64,000 nucleotides of DNA from Diplonema papillatum (taxonomy: Eukaryota; Euglenozoa; Diplonemea; Diplonemida; Diplonemidae). Position 1 is the stretch's first letter. The number at the start of each line of letters is the position of its first letter. Where the stretch lies: positions 100,094 to 164,093 of the forward strand of contig JAPJBO010000510.1 in the NCBI GenBank assembly GCA_030068145.1, in the 5' to 3' direction. This document shows positions 1-10,300 of this stretch, in pieces. The notes under the pieces are model-generated. The model was not told the DNA's origin. It saw nothing but the letters and a program-made list of their open reading frames with translations, and searched no databases. Both the position numbers and the translations under genes were made by a program.

Positions 1-1
1 T

Positions 2-436
2 CTGGGTCCGACGGACGTGACCGTCGTGGAACCAGGACTGCTGCGCATCTCGTGGTGGACGACGAAGGAGGCCAGCCTTCGGATGAGGGAATCGGAGATG
101 ACCTACCGGGTCCCCATGGGCGTATCGTTGAAGGTGAGGAGATGGGTGGCTCGAGGCCTCCGTTTCACCGAGGCGACGACGAGAAGGCTGGTACGCGAAG
201 CGAAGAAAGTGTTCCCCGAGTGTGCGGAGCACAGCTGGAAACGGGGGGCGCTGCAGCACCTGGCCAAGAGCGGGGCGGGCTGGGAGGAGCTCCTGCTCAT
301 GGCCCGACATCAGTCAAGGGACACCCTCAAGCGCTACCTCTGGGGGTGCTTGACCCCGGACAGCCTAAGAACGGCTCGGGCGTCGCTGCTGCTCCACACT
401 CCGCTGAGCGGCGGCCTGACGGCGTCCTCAAGGTGA
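2..436 (+). CDS. Tyrosine recombinase, C-terminal part (YR retrotransposon), cut by left edge
   Basis: The reading frame is open from the left edge of the window and stops at 436. It encodes the C-terminal half of a tyrosine recombinase/integrase. The HSWKRG segment fits the catalytic H-x-x-R box. About 25 residues later, RHQSRDTLKRYLWG supplies the second catalytic His and the nucleophilic Tyr. Enzymes of this family insert circular retrotransposon DNA without a DDE integrase. The frame overlaps the RT/RNase H frame by several hundred bases in another phase, which is typical of DIRS/VIPER-type elements. I recall recombinase-before-RT as the order in kinetoplastid VIPER/TATE elements. The N-terminal catalytic Arg would lie outside the window. 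I saw no stop or frameshift in the visible part. Confidence 0.75.
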   Translation: MGPTDVTVVEPGLLRISWWTTKEASLRMRESEMTYRVPMGVSLKVRRWVARGLRFTEATTRRLVREAKKVFPECAEHSWKRGALQHLAKSGAGWEELLLMARHQSRDTLKRYLWGCLTPDSLRTARASLLLHTPLSGGLTASSR

Positions 437-2205
437 AGGGTACTGCCAGAGCCAGCGTGTACTGCCCTGAGTATGCTTGGGACCTAAGGTATTCGCATCC
501 CCTGAAGGACTGGGCGGACACCCGTCATCCCGAAGCGGCGGAACTCATGGACTGCCTACTGGCGTGGGCGGAAAAGCACACACAGGGTGACATGGGCGAA
601 CAGAGCGAGGCGGAATATGACAGGGAGGTCATACTGGAGGACTGGTTGCTACGCGAAGGTCTTGACGACCACGTCGAGGGGGTCAGGGCCCAGGAGCTCG
701 CACTGTCGGAGCTGGCCGCAAAAGCCTACACGAAAGTGCTGCCGAGTCCAGTTTTTCGCACATCCCATGGCCCCATTGACACGCTGCCGGACACGAAGGC
801 GGACTACGAGATGGTCGAGCGGGGTTTGTGGGCAGATGAGATCCGTGTCCTGAGGCAGATGACACAGGAACCTTTGCTCTTGTCGCACGAGAGGCACCAG
901 GCCCCACTTAGCCTAGACATCACAGAGGCCGACCTGGAGGTGATGGTGAAGAGCGGCGTCGTCAGGAAGGTGGACAAGAGGCCGCGCATCACTTTGAAGG
1001 TATTTAAGATACCGAAGAAGGACAAGGAAGTGACCCGCCTGCTAATTGACGGCAGACCGTTTGACAGCCGAACGTCTCAGCCCCTGTCCCCCATCACCCC
1101 ATCGCTTCGGGACGTCGAGCGCTTTGTCCTAGACCACACGTGGTTTGCGACCCTGGACATGTTGGGCTACTTTTATCAGCTTCCGGTGTCGGAGGTACTG
1201 GCAAGTTATCTCGGTTTTCGGGCACAGGGCGCGTACTATGTTTTTTGCATTGCCGTTCCGGGCATTGCTCGCGCACCGGCAATCGCCCAGCTGACGACCC
1301 TGGGCGTTCGTCGATTGGCGGGCGTCGCAGAGACCAGCTTGGCCATATATGATGACGTCGCGTATGGCGGGCAGACGAAGTCCAGCGTCCTCGGAAGCGA
1401 GCAGCGACTCAGGGGGGCTCTGGCCAAAACAAACATCAAAATCCGAGAGGACAAATGTCGGGGGCCTGCGCAGGCCGGCATTTTCGATGGTCTGGTGCTC
1501 GACCTCGTGGAGAAGACAATCGGCCTGCCGCGGGAATGGGTCGATGCCTGCCGCGAAAACGGGGCGCAGCGCGTGATGTCCTTTCGGGCGCTGGCTCAGC
1601 GCATTGGGTGTCTGCGGTGGGCGCTGCATGTCATGCGATGTCCCCCTGCGGCATACCCCGGGCTCATGCGGGCGAATCGGTTGCTGAGTAGCAGGTGCGT
1701 CACCCACCGCGACTGGGACACGGTTGTGAAGATCCCGCGGGAGCTGCTGGCGGAGCTGAAAAATGGCGAGCGCTGGATGGGAGACGCTTCTCCCCGAAAG
1801 GTCAGGCACCCAGCGCGGCGAGTACACGTCTGGACGGATGCGTCCGATCAAGGCGGAGGTGTGGTCGTCCTGGATCCGGGGCGAAGAACGATCCTCGCAC
1901 GCGAGCGGTGGAGGTGGAAAGACCGACTGGCGAGCCTGGCCCCGCCAACGCCCATAAGGCGACGCGAGTTGGTGGCAGCGATTCTGGGGGTTCTTCTGGC
2001 TAGGAGCGTGACCACAGGATGGGTAGCGTTCGACGCTTTTCACGATAACAGCACAGCGGAGAGCCGTCACAGAAAGCTTGCGTCCCCCCATCCGGCGGAA
2101 AACCGGCTCCTTGTGGAAATGCAGGAGCGCCTGCGAGGAGCGGACGTAGCAACTCACCTGGTCCCGGGAGGAAATATGGTTGCCGATCTCGATACTAGGG
2201 ATTAA
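52..2205 (+). CDS. Reverse transcriptase-RNase H polyprotein of a YR retrotransposon
   Basis: This long frame carries a reverse transcriptase followed by RNase H. The RT palm shows a motif A-like TLDMLGYFYQLPV and the catalytic pair in IYDDVAYGG. The RNase H shows HVWTDASDQGGGV, an ELVAA helix and FHDNSTA. It closes with a NMVADLDTRD tail like the N-x-AD-x-x-SR end of DIRS/Ngaro RNase H. I saw no integrase, protease or methyltransferase. The frame is also open to the left edge and overlaps the recombinase frame, so its first residues probably are not used; the first in-frame ATG is near 141. It therefore needs frameshifting, internal initiation or its own transcript. The absence of stops over about 2.1 kb suggests a recent copy. 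Confidence 0.8.
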   Translation: MVDDEGGQPSDEGIGDDLPGPHGRIVEGEEMGGSRPPFHRGDDEKAGTRSEESVPRVCGAQLETGGAAAPGQERGGLGGAPAHGPTSVKGHPQALPLGVLDPGQPKNGSGVAAAPHSAERRPDGVLKVKGTARASVYCPEYAWDLRYSHPLKDWADTRHPEAAELMDCLLAWAEKHTQGDMGEQSEAEYDREVILEDWLLREGLDDHVEGVRAQELALSELAAKAYTKVLPSPVFRTSHGPIDTLPDTKADYEMVERGLWADEIRVLRQMTQEPLLLSHERHQAPLSLDITEADLEVMVKSGVVRKVDKRPRITLKVFKIPKKDKEVTRLLIDGRPFDSRTSQPLSPITPSLRDVERFVLDHTWFATLDMLGYFYQLPVSEVLASYLGFRAQGAYYVFCIAVPGIARAPAIAQLTTLGVRRLAGVAETSLAIYDDVAYGGQTKSSVLGSEQRLRGALAKTNIKIREDKCRGPAQAGIFDGLVLDLVEKTIGLPREWVDACRENGAQRVMSFRALAQRIGCLRWALHVMRCPPAAYPGLMRANRLLSSRCVTHRDWDTVVKIPRELLAELKNGERWMGDASPRKVRHPARRVHVWTDASDQGGGVVVLDPGRRTILARERWRWKDRLASLAPPTPIRRRELVAAILGVLLARSVTTGWVAFDAFHDNSTAESRHRKLASPHPAENRLLVEMQERLRGADVATHLVPGGNMVADLDTRD

Positions 2206-2620
2206 GAGAAAAGAGGGGGGGGAGAGGGGCGCGGCGTTTCTTCTTGAATAATGCCCAGTGTCCTTCCGCATGGAGGCACACGGAAGAGCTCCCCCGCAAG
2301 GGTGCTTACCCCCGCGAGTAAAAGGGTGCTTCTTTCCAGGGCAGGTATTCTCATCTTGCAAGGTGGCCGGTGCTTCCTCACGGGCCCCGACGCACGCCTG
2401 CGTCCTCTCCATCCAACCCTCTGTTTTTCTTCTTTCTCTGTATCTCCAAGTTCTCCCCTCGTGCTGGCACCACGAAGCGAGGTCCGTCGCTGCTAGCGGG
2501 CCCAGAGAAGGGAAATAAAATTTTTGCAAGAGATGGACGATGGCGAGGAGCAGGTTTCTGCCACGGGGGGTTACGAAGCCCACAAAGTCGACGCCAAGCT
2601 TCGTAAAGGCTTGCGCATCC
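2206..2620. other. Non-coding stretch after the YR retrotransposon
   Basis: No gene is seen. The stretch starts with a purine-rich run (about 2205-2235) and probably holds the 3' untranslated and terminal-repeat region of the element. I could not delimit the repeats because the 5' end of the element is outside the window. Confidence 0.4.
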
Positions 2621-2621
2621 T

Positions 2622-2935
2622 ACTTGAAGGAAGTTCAGCTGGGGAGCTGCTGCTCGCCCAGATAGGGGATTTACGACCCAGCGGAAAGAAGAAGAGCCCT
2701 GGCTGGTGTCTTGTATGATGCCTGTGAAGCAGTGGTGGGAAATGTGGCGAAGCTGGACCCGGGGACAAACCTACCGAAGCTTGCAATCCTACTTGAAGGA
2801 AGTTCGGCTGGGGATTTACGACCCAGCGGAAGGAAGAAGACACCTGGCTGGTGTCTTGTATGATGCCTGTGAAGGTGGGAAATGTGGCGAAGCTGGGCCC
2901 GGGGACAAACCTACCGAAGCTTGCAAAGCGCTGCG
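2622..2935. repeat. Tandem repeat, unit about 171 bp, about two copies
   Basis: The block starting CTACTTGAAGGAAGTTC at about 2620 starts again about 171 bp later. Both copies pass through TTTACGACCCAGCGGAA, TGGTGTCTTGTATGATGCC and GGACAAACCTACCGAAGCTTG. The second copy has lost about 35 bp near its start. No coding function is evident. Confidence 0.75.
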
Positions 2936-3244
2936 CGCGTGCCAGGCGGTACAGCAGACGCCGAAGGGTGTCCAGCTCCCGTGAAGCTGGCGACACAGCC
3001 TCACAGTCTGGCAAGGCTACCTCGCAGACAAGGGCGGCCAAAAGGCCGTCAAAACTGCAGCTTCAAAAGAGGATAGTGAAGGGCGCAGGGACCCACCAAC
3101 AACCGCGTCACGGGCTGCAGGTTACTGCCGCAACGAGGATGAGCGGGCTCACAGACGCCGAAAAGGAAGGCTTGGATGCAGGTGACGGACCTCGCTCAAA
3201 GATCCCAACACCACATTGCAAGAAGAGGTGATCTCGTGCCAAAA

Positions 3245-3905
3245 AAGGTCAAACGTCTTGACAGCACCAGGCGCAAGAAGCACCACGAAGAACACAAGAA
3301 GATGCACAAGGAGGCTACCCGTACCGCTACGACGGATCATCCCGGTTCGAGTCGGCGCAAGACCGCTTCGAGTCGACAGCACCAGGCGCAAGAAGTACCA
3401 CGCCCTACGAAGAACACAAGAAGATGCACAAGGCAACCCGCACCGCTACGAAGGATCATCCGGTTCGAGTCGGCGCAAGACCGCTTCGAGTCGACAGCAC
3501 CAGGCGCAAGAAGTACCACGCCCTACGAAGAACACAAGAAGATGCACAAGGCAACCCGCACCGCTACGACGGATCATCCCGGTTCGAGTCGGCGCAAGAC
3601 CGCTTCGAGTCGACAGCACCAGGCGCAAGAAGTACCACGCCCTACGAAGAACACAAGAAGATGCACAAGGCAACCCGTACCACTACGACGGTTTCGCGTC
3701 GGCGCAAGACCGCTTCGAGTCGACAGCACCAGGCGCAAGAAGCACCACGCCCTACGAAGAACACAAGAAGATGCACAAGGCAACCCGTACCACTACGACG
3801 GATCATCCCGGTTCGCGTCGGCGCAAGACCGCTTCGAGTCGACAGCACCAGGTGCAAGAAGCACCACGCCCGCGAAGCACACGAGAAGATGCGCAAGGCT
3901 ACCCG
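3245..3905. repeat. Minisatellite, unit about 119 bp, about six copies
   Basis: The landmark GTCGACAGCACCAGGCGC recurs at about 3372, 3490, 3609, 3719 and 3838, giving spacings of 118-119 bp with one shortened unit of 110. Each unit also carries GAACACAAGAAGATGCACAAGG and GGTTCGAGTCGGCGCAAGACC. Because 119 is not a multiple of three, successive units present different frames, and all plus-strand frames stay open across the array. That alone is not evidence of coding. Confidence 0.85.
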
Positions 3906-4650
3906 TACCGCTACGACGGGCGGGCTTTTCAAAGACCACGGAGGTCAGCGGGAGCTACCGGAGAGGGTGTGTGTGCGTTGTGGTAACCTGATACATGTGT
4001 GTGTGCGATGATGTGGGTTTGCGTGGCAGCCTGATACGTGTGCGCTGGCTGATACACGAGCTTGATGCTCCGCATGGATGCTTGGTGCCGTGTGCCGGGG
4101 CACCGCCCGGAGCACACGGGGATTCGTTTGCAATAAAACCTCGGAGGGAACAAAGACTGCGTGTATGTCCCACTCAAGAAAAAAAAAAAGCGGAACTTGG
4201 ACTGCCTGTAGTGGCAGTGCTTGTTTCTTGGGCTTACTTGTGGTGCACGACAGAAATCCGAAAAGCCTCGTCGGACCTCTACTCGACTTCGCCAAGCAAA
4301 TTGCAATGACAGGGATGAAGACAGGCGCGGTGAGTGTCATGCGCGTCTTCTTTCGAAGGCACGTGTCGCAGGGAATTCCCCATACGCGGACCCTGATGGA
4401 CCTCGGCCAACGTCTGGGAACCAGACACCCTACATTGCTGTATCGTCGTACACACAACGAATGTGCTAGCCCTGCAAGACTGGGAGGAGTCGTCATTTTC
4501 AGTTTCGGCCACCATCCGAAGAGCAAGGTGATGCCGCGGTTCAAGGCAATGCCCACCAACGCCCACGACACGCTGCGTTGCTTCGGCAATGCAATCACAA
4601 AACACCAACGCGTGATGTTCGCTGGAATTGCGGAACGGGCTGCTGCCCGA
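3906..4650. other. No gene identified
   Basis: Short overlapping open frames occur on both strands, but none shows a recognisable domain or a clear coding bias. A short GTGTGTG-rich stretch lies near 3967-4005. Confidence 0.4.
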
Positions 4651-4654
4651 GACG

Positions 4655-5918
4655 CCCTCCTCGTCGTCGCCGCGGGGCCGCATGCGGAAGCGGGGCCCGC
4701 CAGGCGGCGCCGGCGCCCTACGGTTGCCGCCCTGCCGCGCAGGTGGGGCGCCCGGCTGCGCGCTGCCGAAGGAGAAGGTCAGCGACGGCGAGTATTTGTA
4801 CACGCCGCCGGCCCCCGGCGCCGGCGAAAAAAAGTCGCGCGCGATCGGCTCGCGCTCGGCGGGGACCGTCAGCGTGAGCGAGTATTTGTACACCCCGCCG
4901 GCTGCAGTTACAACATACTGTAGATGAACACGCTAGAGGACGAAGTGCAAATGGATACTGCAGGTGACACACTGTGGATGTACGCTAGAGGCATACTGTA
5001 GATGAACGCTGGAGAAATAGTGCAGATGGAGACTGCAGTGACACATACTGTAGATGTACGCTGCAGAAATAGTGCAGCTGGATACTGCAGGTGACATACT
5101 GTGGATGTACGCTAGAGGCATACTGTAGATGTACGCTGGAGAAATAGTGCAGGTGGAAACTGCAGTGACACAGAACGGGGATGTAGTGAAGATAGATACT
5201 CGTAGATGAACACGCTAAGAGACGTAGTGGCAATGCAATGTGAAAAGAAAACGCGAACCTGGGAGGCGAGATGCTATGCTCCGACGCCGTGCGCGCAAGC
5301 GACCGCCCGAACCGCGAACCTGCCGCCGCCGGATTGCGGAACGGCGGCGGCAGCTCGGCGGCGCTCTGCTGGCTGGACTGCGAGTAGCTGCTGCTGTCCG
5401 AGACGCCCTCCTCGTCGTCGCCGCGGGGCCGCATGCGGAAGCGGGCCCGCCAGGCGGCGCCGGCGCCCTACGATTGCCGCCCTGCCGCGCAGGTGGGGCG
5501 CCCGGCTGCGCGCTGCCGAAGGAGAAGGTCAGCGACGGCGAGTATTTGTACACTCCGCCGGCTGCAGTTACAACATACTGTAGATGAACACGCTAGAGGA
5601 CGAAGGGCAAATGGATACTGCAGGTGACACACTGTGGATGTACGCTAGAGGCATACTGTAGATGAACGCTGGAGAAATAGTGCAGATGGAGACTGCAGTG
5701 ACACATACTGTAGATGTACGCTGCAGAAATAGTGCAGCTGGATACTGCAGGTGACATACTGTGGATGTACGCTAGAGGCATACTGTAGATGTACGCTGGA
5801 GAAATAGTGCAGGTGGAAACTGCAGTGACACAGAACGGGGATGTAGTGAAGATAGATACTCGTAGATGAACACGCTAAGAGACGTAGTGGCAATGCAATG
5901 TGAAAAGAAAACGCGAAC
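4655..5918 (-). repeat. Tandem truncated copies of the 3' part of gene A exon (about 660-bp period)
   Basis: Two partial copies of the proline/serine-rich end of the neighbouring exon lie downstream of it on the minus strand, at about 4655-4900 and 5259-5560. Between 4921 and 6060 the period is exactly 660 bp: TAGATGAACACGCTAGAG starts at 4921 and 5581. The intervening DNA is a smaller minisatellite of CATACTGTAGATGTACGC and AAATAGTGCAG elements. The first copy joins a GVYKYS-coding end directly to LTLTVPAE, so it is a rearranged junction and not a simple repeat. The second has lost one G in the GCGGGCCCGCC context and is frameshifted. A donor-like CCCAG/GTTCGCG is repeated at about 5258 and 5918. 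Confidence 0.75.
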
Positions 5919-7032
5919 CTGGGAGGCGAGATGCTATGCTCCGACGCCGTGCGCGCAAGCGACCGCCCGAACCGCGAACCTGCCGCCGCCGGATTGCGGA
6001 ACGGCGGCGGCAGCTCGGCGGCGCTCTGCTGGCTGGACTGCGAGTAGCTGCTGCTGTCCGAGACGCCCTCCTCGTCGTCGCCGCGGGGCCGCATGCTGAA
6101 GCGGGGCCCGCCAGGCGGCGCCGGCGCCCTACGGTTGCCGCCCTGCCGCGCAGGTGGGGCGCCCGGCTGCGCGCTGCCGAAGGAGAAGGTCAGCGACGGC
6201 GAGTATTTGTACACGCCGCCGGCCCCCGGCGCCGGCGAAAAAAAGTCGCGCGCGATCGGCTCGCGCTCGGCGGGGACCGTCAGCGTGAGCGAGTCGTCGA
6301 AGACTGAGTCCAGCAGCGTCAGCAGCTCTATCTGCGGGTGCCCCCTGAAGCCTATGGGCCCCTCCTTGTCGGGGAGGTCGAGGGACAGGACGTTCACGCG
6401 GCTGGTGGTGATCTCCTTCGCGAGCTCTGCCGCCAGCGCTGAGTCAAGCACCACGTGCAGGCACTGGCCGGCGGTAGCGGAAGTCTCCAGGTACTTGTTA
6501 AACTTGGCCCGGATCTTTTGCGCTTCGCCTTCCTCCAGCGCATCCCTAGACGGGACCTCCGGCACGAGGATGACCGTCGTGTAGTCGACCATGTACTGGA
6601 TGGCCGGGAACCACTTCGGCTTAACGAGGCAGACATCGAGAACTAACGCTTTGGGTTGGATGCCAAGGGCCTTCACGGCACGCAGCATTTCCAGCTGGTG
6701 GGGGACGGGGCCGCGGGGGTAGAACAGCCGGACGTCTCGGTTGATGAGCCAGCGGAACGACTTAGTCGCGTCGACCGGCTGCGTCGACGAGTGCTGCGTG
6801 CAGGTAGCGCCGACGTTGACGCCGCGCTGTCGGACCAGCGAGTTGAACGAGGGGTCGAGCCCCCGCGGCCCGCGTACGAGGCAGTGGTCGCTCACCGTCG
6901 TGTTCACGTTGATCGCGATCGTGTTCAGCTGCCGCCGCAGCTGCGACGTGACGAACGCGTGCAGCCGCACATTCGACAGCATCCGAGGGTATGCCTTCAG
7001 AAATGCGCTCGAGGATGCTGTGATTGGTAGTT
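5919..7032 (-). CDS. Gene A, downstream exon; unrecognised protein
   Basis: A GC-rich exon of about 371 codons. I place its 5' border at an acceptor (TTCAG at 7037-7033). The two bases after it complete the codon left by the phase-1 donor of the exon at 15773-16522, giving a continuous frame (SKS-E-LPITASSSAFLKAYPRM). The first 230 residues look globular, with alternating strands and helices (for example KALVLDVCLVKPKWFPAIQYM and TTVILVPEVPSRDALEE). The rest is Pro/Ser/Arg-rich and probably disordered. The 3' border is set at CCCAG/GTTCGC; no terminal exon was found. I do not recognise the family. The upstream intron holds a complete LINE and a TIR element. Confidence 0.55.
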
Positions 7033-7396
7033 CTGAATGTTGATATTGTCAGATATTTCAGAGTTTCCACTGTTAACCAATAAGGCTGGGTCTTGGTTGA
7101 TGAACACGTTTATACTTTCACTTGGTGGCCAGCCAAGTTGCGACCGAAACCAAGATTACACTTGTAGAGTTTGTCGAGGTTTCAAGGTAGTTTGGTTGTA
7201 CAAGAATGTTGAAGTATGGCTAAAGATAAAGTGGTGTCACCTGAGGGGGTAATCTCAGGGCCGCCCACGTGATAAGCCGTTAAGCATTGAGTTCTTTTAA
7301 GTACATGAACCACATGGATTAGCATGCACCGTTAAGCAGTGTGAACTTGAAATGCAGGTACCACAGGGGTAAGCTTGCATTTGTCATAGGCTAGGG

Positions 7397-10300
7397 TTAT
7401 TTGAATACGTCGTCCGAGGACGATCTCAAAGCGGACGAGGACGGTGATAATAGGCTGGTGATATCCAGCTCCATTCTTCGTTTGTTGCGCTTTCGCGCCG
7501 GCTGTCCTGCCGAAGCAGTCGCTCGAGGGGGCGATCCTGACATGGATGAGGATGAAGTCGAGGTGGCAGGGCTGGTGATATCCAGCTCCATTCTCGAAAT
7601 GTTGCGCTTTCGCGCCGCGTGCTTTTTTCCGGGTTTTCCCGCCGGGTCATTCGGTGGTGTCGGGAGTCGGGCTCTTTTCTGCCCCTTTCTTGGTGGTGTC
7701 GCTCGGGCCGGCTCGGTCGGAGCGTGCTTTTTCGCCATCTTGGCCGCCTTTGGGGACGCTTGACGCGTCCTCTTCATGCGCGGTGGTGTCGTCGGCTTCT
7801 GTCGGCCCTTCTTCCGCGGCGTTGTTGGCTTCGGCTTAGCGGGGGCTGGCTTCGGGGGCGCTGGCACGTGGTGGCCCTTTTTGCAGCAGGCTGACGGCCG
7901 CCGTTCCGCTAGCGTCGGTAAGCCGCGGCAGTCGTCACACGGACCGCGGGCGTGTTCGCGGCAGTCATGGTGGCCGGCCTTGCAGCACGCTGTTGGCGTG
8001 TTGCACTCCACGCATCTCGTCATGCGGTGCCGGTCGCAGACGGCCGGAGGTAAGCCGTCGTTGTCGGCGTGGTGGTGTCGGCAACATGCCTCCACCGTAG
8101 GGCCGTGGTGGTGTCCGAGTGCGCGACAGACTGCGCACTTCCCTTTGTGATGGGTAGCGCACTTGGGGGCATTCTTCGTCGCCTCCGGCACTGCGTGTGG
8201 GAGGTGCAGGGGATCCGGGTTGGCCAGTGGCGCTCTGGGGATTACCCATCGCCGCGCTCTGTCCGTCCGCTCGGGCGGGTACGCCGGCGCTGTGCCGTAG
8301 CCGGTTTTCACCTGCTGCATGATGGTCGGCCCGGTTTCGGGCATGCGGTGGCGGGGCCGGGGCTGGAAGCCGGGTACGCTGCTCAGGCCTATGAACGACA
8401 AGGCTGTCGTTTTCGACTTGAAGTCGCCAGGGAGGCACTTGCCGAGTTGTTGTTGCACGGCCAGCTTGTTGATTGCGCTCAACATGCAGCGCATCCCGTT
8501 GGCCTTCTCCCGATGCGTCTTGGCCGCCTTGCTAGGTGCCTTGATGTCGAGGCCCGAGAACAGCTCGAAGTCGATAGCTGCCTCTACCGCTGCCATGTCG
8601 CCATCCGATGACCATTCGAGGCCCGAGAGCCAGTCGATCGCTGCCAGGAATGTCCTTTCGTCCCAGTAGCGTAGCCACGCCCAGGCCGGGGCGATGCGCC
8701 GGAACGGGAACTCGCGTTTCGCCGTTGGCATCTGCGCGCAGCGCTCCCAGGGGGTCGCCGCCTTACGTTCTAGCCATCTAACGCTGATCCGGCGCGCCCG
8801 CTCCGCCAGGATCTCTGCCATCAGCGCTTGTACCGGCCCGGCAAATTCCCGTGTCGCCGGCGTCACGATTCCGTGCTCCCGCAGGCAGCTCGGCCAGAGC
8901 CTCCTGTCGGACTGTGCGATCCCCGCGTACTCGGGCTTCGTGCGTATGTTCTCGAAGGCCGTGCAATCCCAGTAGACGTGGTGCTCGTCTTCCAATGCTC
9001 CCGAGTCACACAACGTACAGGCGGGGCTTCCGCCTTGGCGAAATCTCGACGTGTATTCGGCGGTGTTCACGCCACCTGCGAGGGCAACCCTGATCAGCAG
9101 CGCGTTCTGGGGCGGACAGTGGCGCGTTGTCCATAGAGCGTTGGTGGACTCGATCGCGATGTTGGTGATGCCGGAGAAGCTTGGCCGTCGTGTTTCCAAC
9201 CGCTTCCACAGTCGGTTCCGCAGGTTGTCGCGGATGATGTGATTTCGCGAGGAGGCGGACATTGCCAGGGGTCGGAGTGCAGCTCCGTCCAGGTTGACGG
9301 ACGACGGCGGGCCGCCGTTCCACGTGTGGCCGCAGGGTTGCAGGCCGTGCCTTACCGCGGTTCCCACCGGGCCAAGGGCTGCGGTCACTCGTTCGCCGTA
9401 TAGGCGCCGGACTTCCGTCATCAGCGGCATCAGGTGCGGCAGTCTCCCACAGGCGCTGTAGAAATCCGCGGTTATTCGGTACGCCGTCGCCGTCGCAGGG
9501 TGCGTCAAGTGGGCTTTTTCGAGGACTCCCAAGACTACTTCCGAGGAGCGCTTCGGATTCTTCGGCCCCCAGATCGCTAACGTTAACGCTGTCGCCAGCT
9601 TCTCCACGGCTTCAGTCGTAGGGGGCGCGAACGATATTCTCGCGAGAGCGGCGGGCAGGATGGCTGATTGAACGATGAGGGTTTTCTGCTGCCTCGGAAT
9701 TGGGACGTGCCGTAGGTTCCGAGCTGTGGTTGCTGCTGCTTCAAACCGGGAAGAGTCAAAGTGGTCGCGGCCGCTGCGTGAGGTGCTCACCTTAGCCCCC
9801 AGGCACTTCAGCGATTCCTTCTGTGCGAACTGCTCGCCCGTGCTGCTGCGGAAGATCTTCGTCCTACGGCCCAGCCCCGTCGCGAACGTTACCGTCTTCT
9901 CCATGTTCAGCGACATGCCGGTCAGCGCGCAGAACTCATCGACTAAGTCCGCGCCCCGTTGCAGATCTGCCTCGGAGTGCTTCGCCAACAAATTCGCATC
10001 GTCTGCGTACGACTGCGTCGACACGCCTGGTGCCTCGACTTTTACCGCCTTCATCAACACTGACAGCAGCGCGTTGATCAGGATGACCGAGATAGGGCAC
10101 CCTTGCAGAATGCCGTTCGTCACCTGAAACTCCTTTCCGACCCCGAGGGGGAGCTTGAACCGCCTGACGAGGGTGTCGTAGATGGACTTCAGCGGTTTCA
10201 GAATCCGGGAGTGGAGCCCGAGGTCCTGCATGAGGCGGAGTGCGATTTCCCGCGGGACGCGGTCAAAGCACTTCGAGAAATCCAGAGATAGCCCGCACAG

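Noticed and set aside
3340..3900. GGTTCGAGTC resembling a tRNA B box in each minisatellite unit
   Set aside because: No A box, acceptor stem or anticodon arm can be placed around it.
3245..3905. Regularly spaced repeats resembling a CRISPR array
   Set aside because: Units are contiguous 119-bp tandem repeats without unique spacers, and the genome is eukaryotic.
3176..4011. Three overlapping plus-strand frames of 195-271 codons
   Set aside because: They arise from a 119-bp minisatellite whose period shifts the frame at each unit; there is no domain or codon bias.
7226..7240. GGTGTCACC near the LINE 3' end as a true terminal inverted repeat like a DNA transposon
   Set aside because: The element has endonuclease and reverse transcriptase and no transposase; the inverted match is short and imperfect, so it is reported only as an oddity of the ends.
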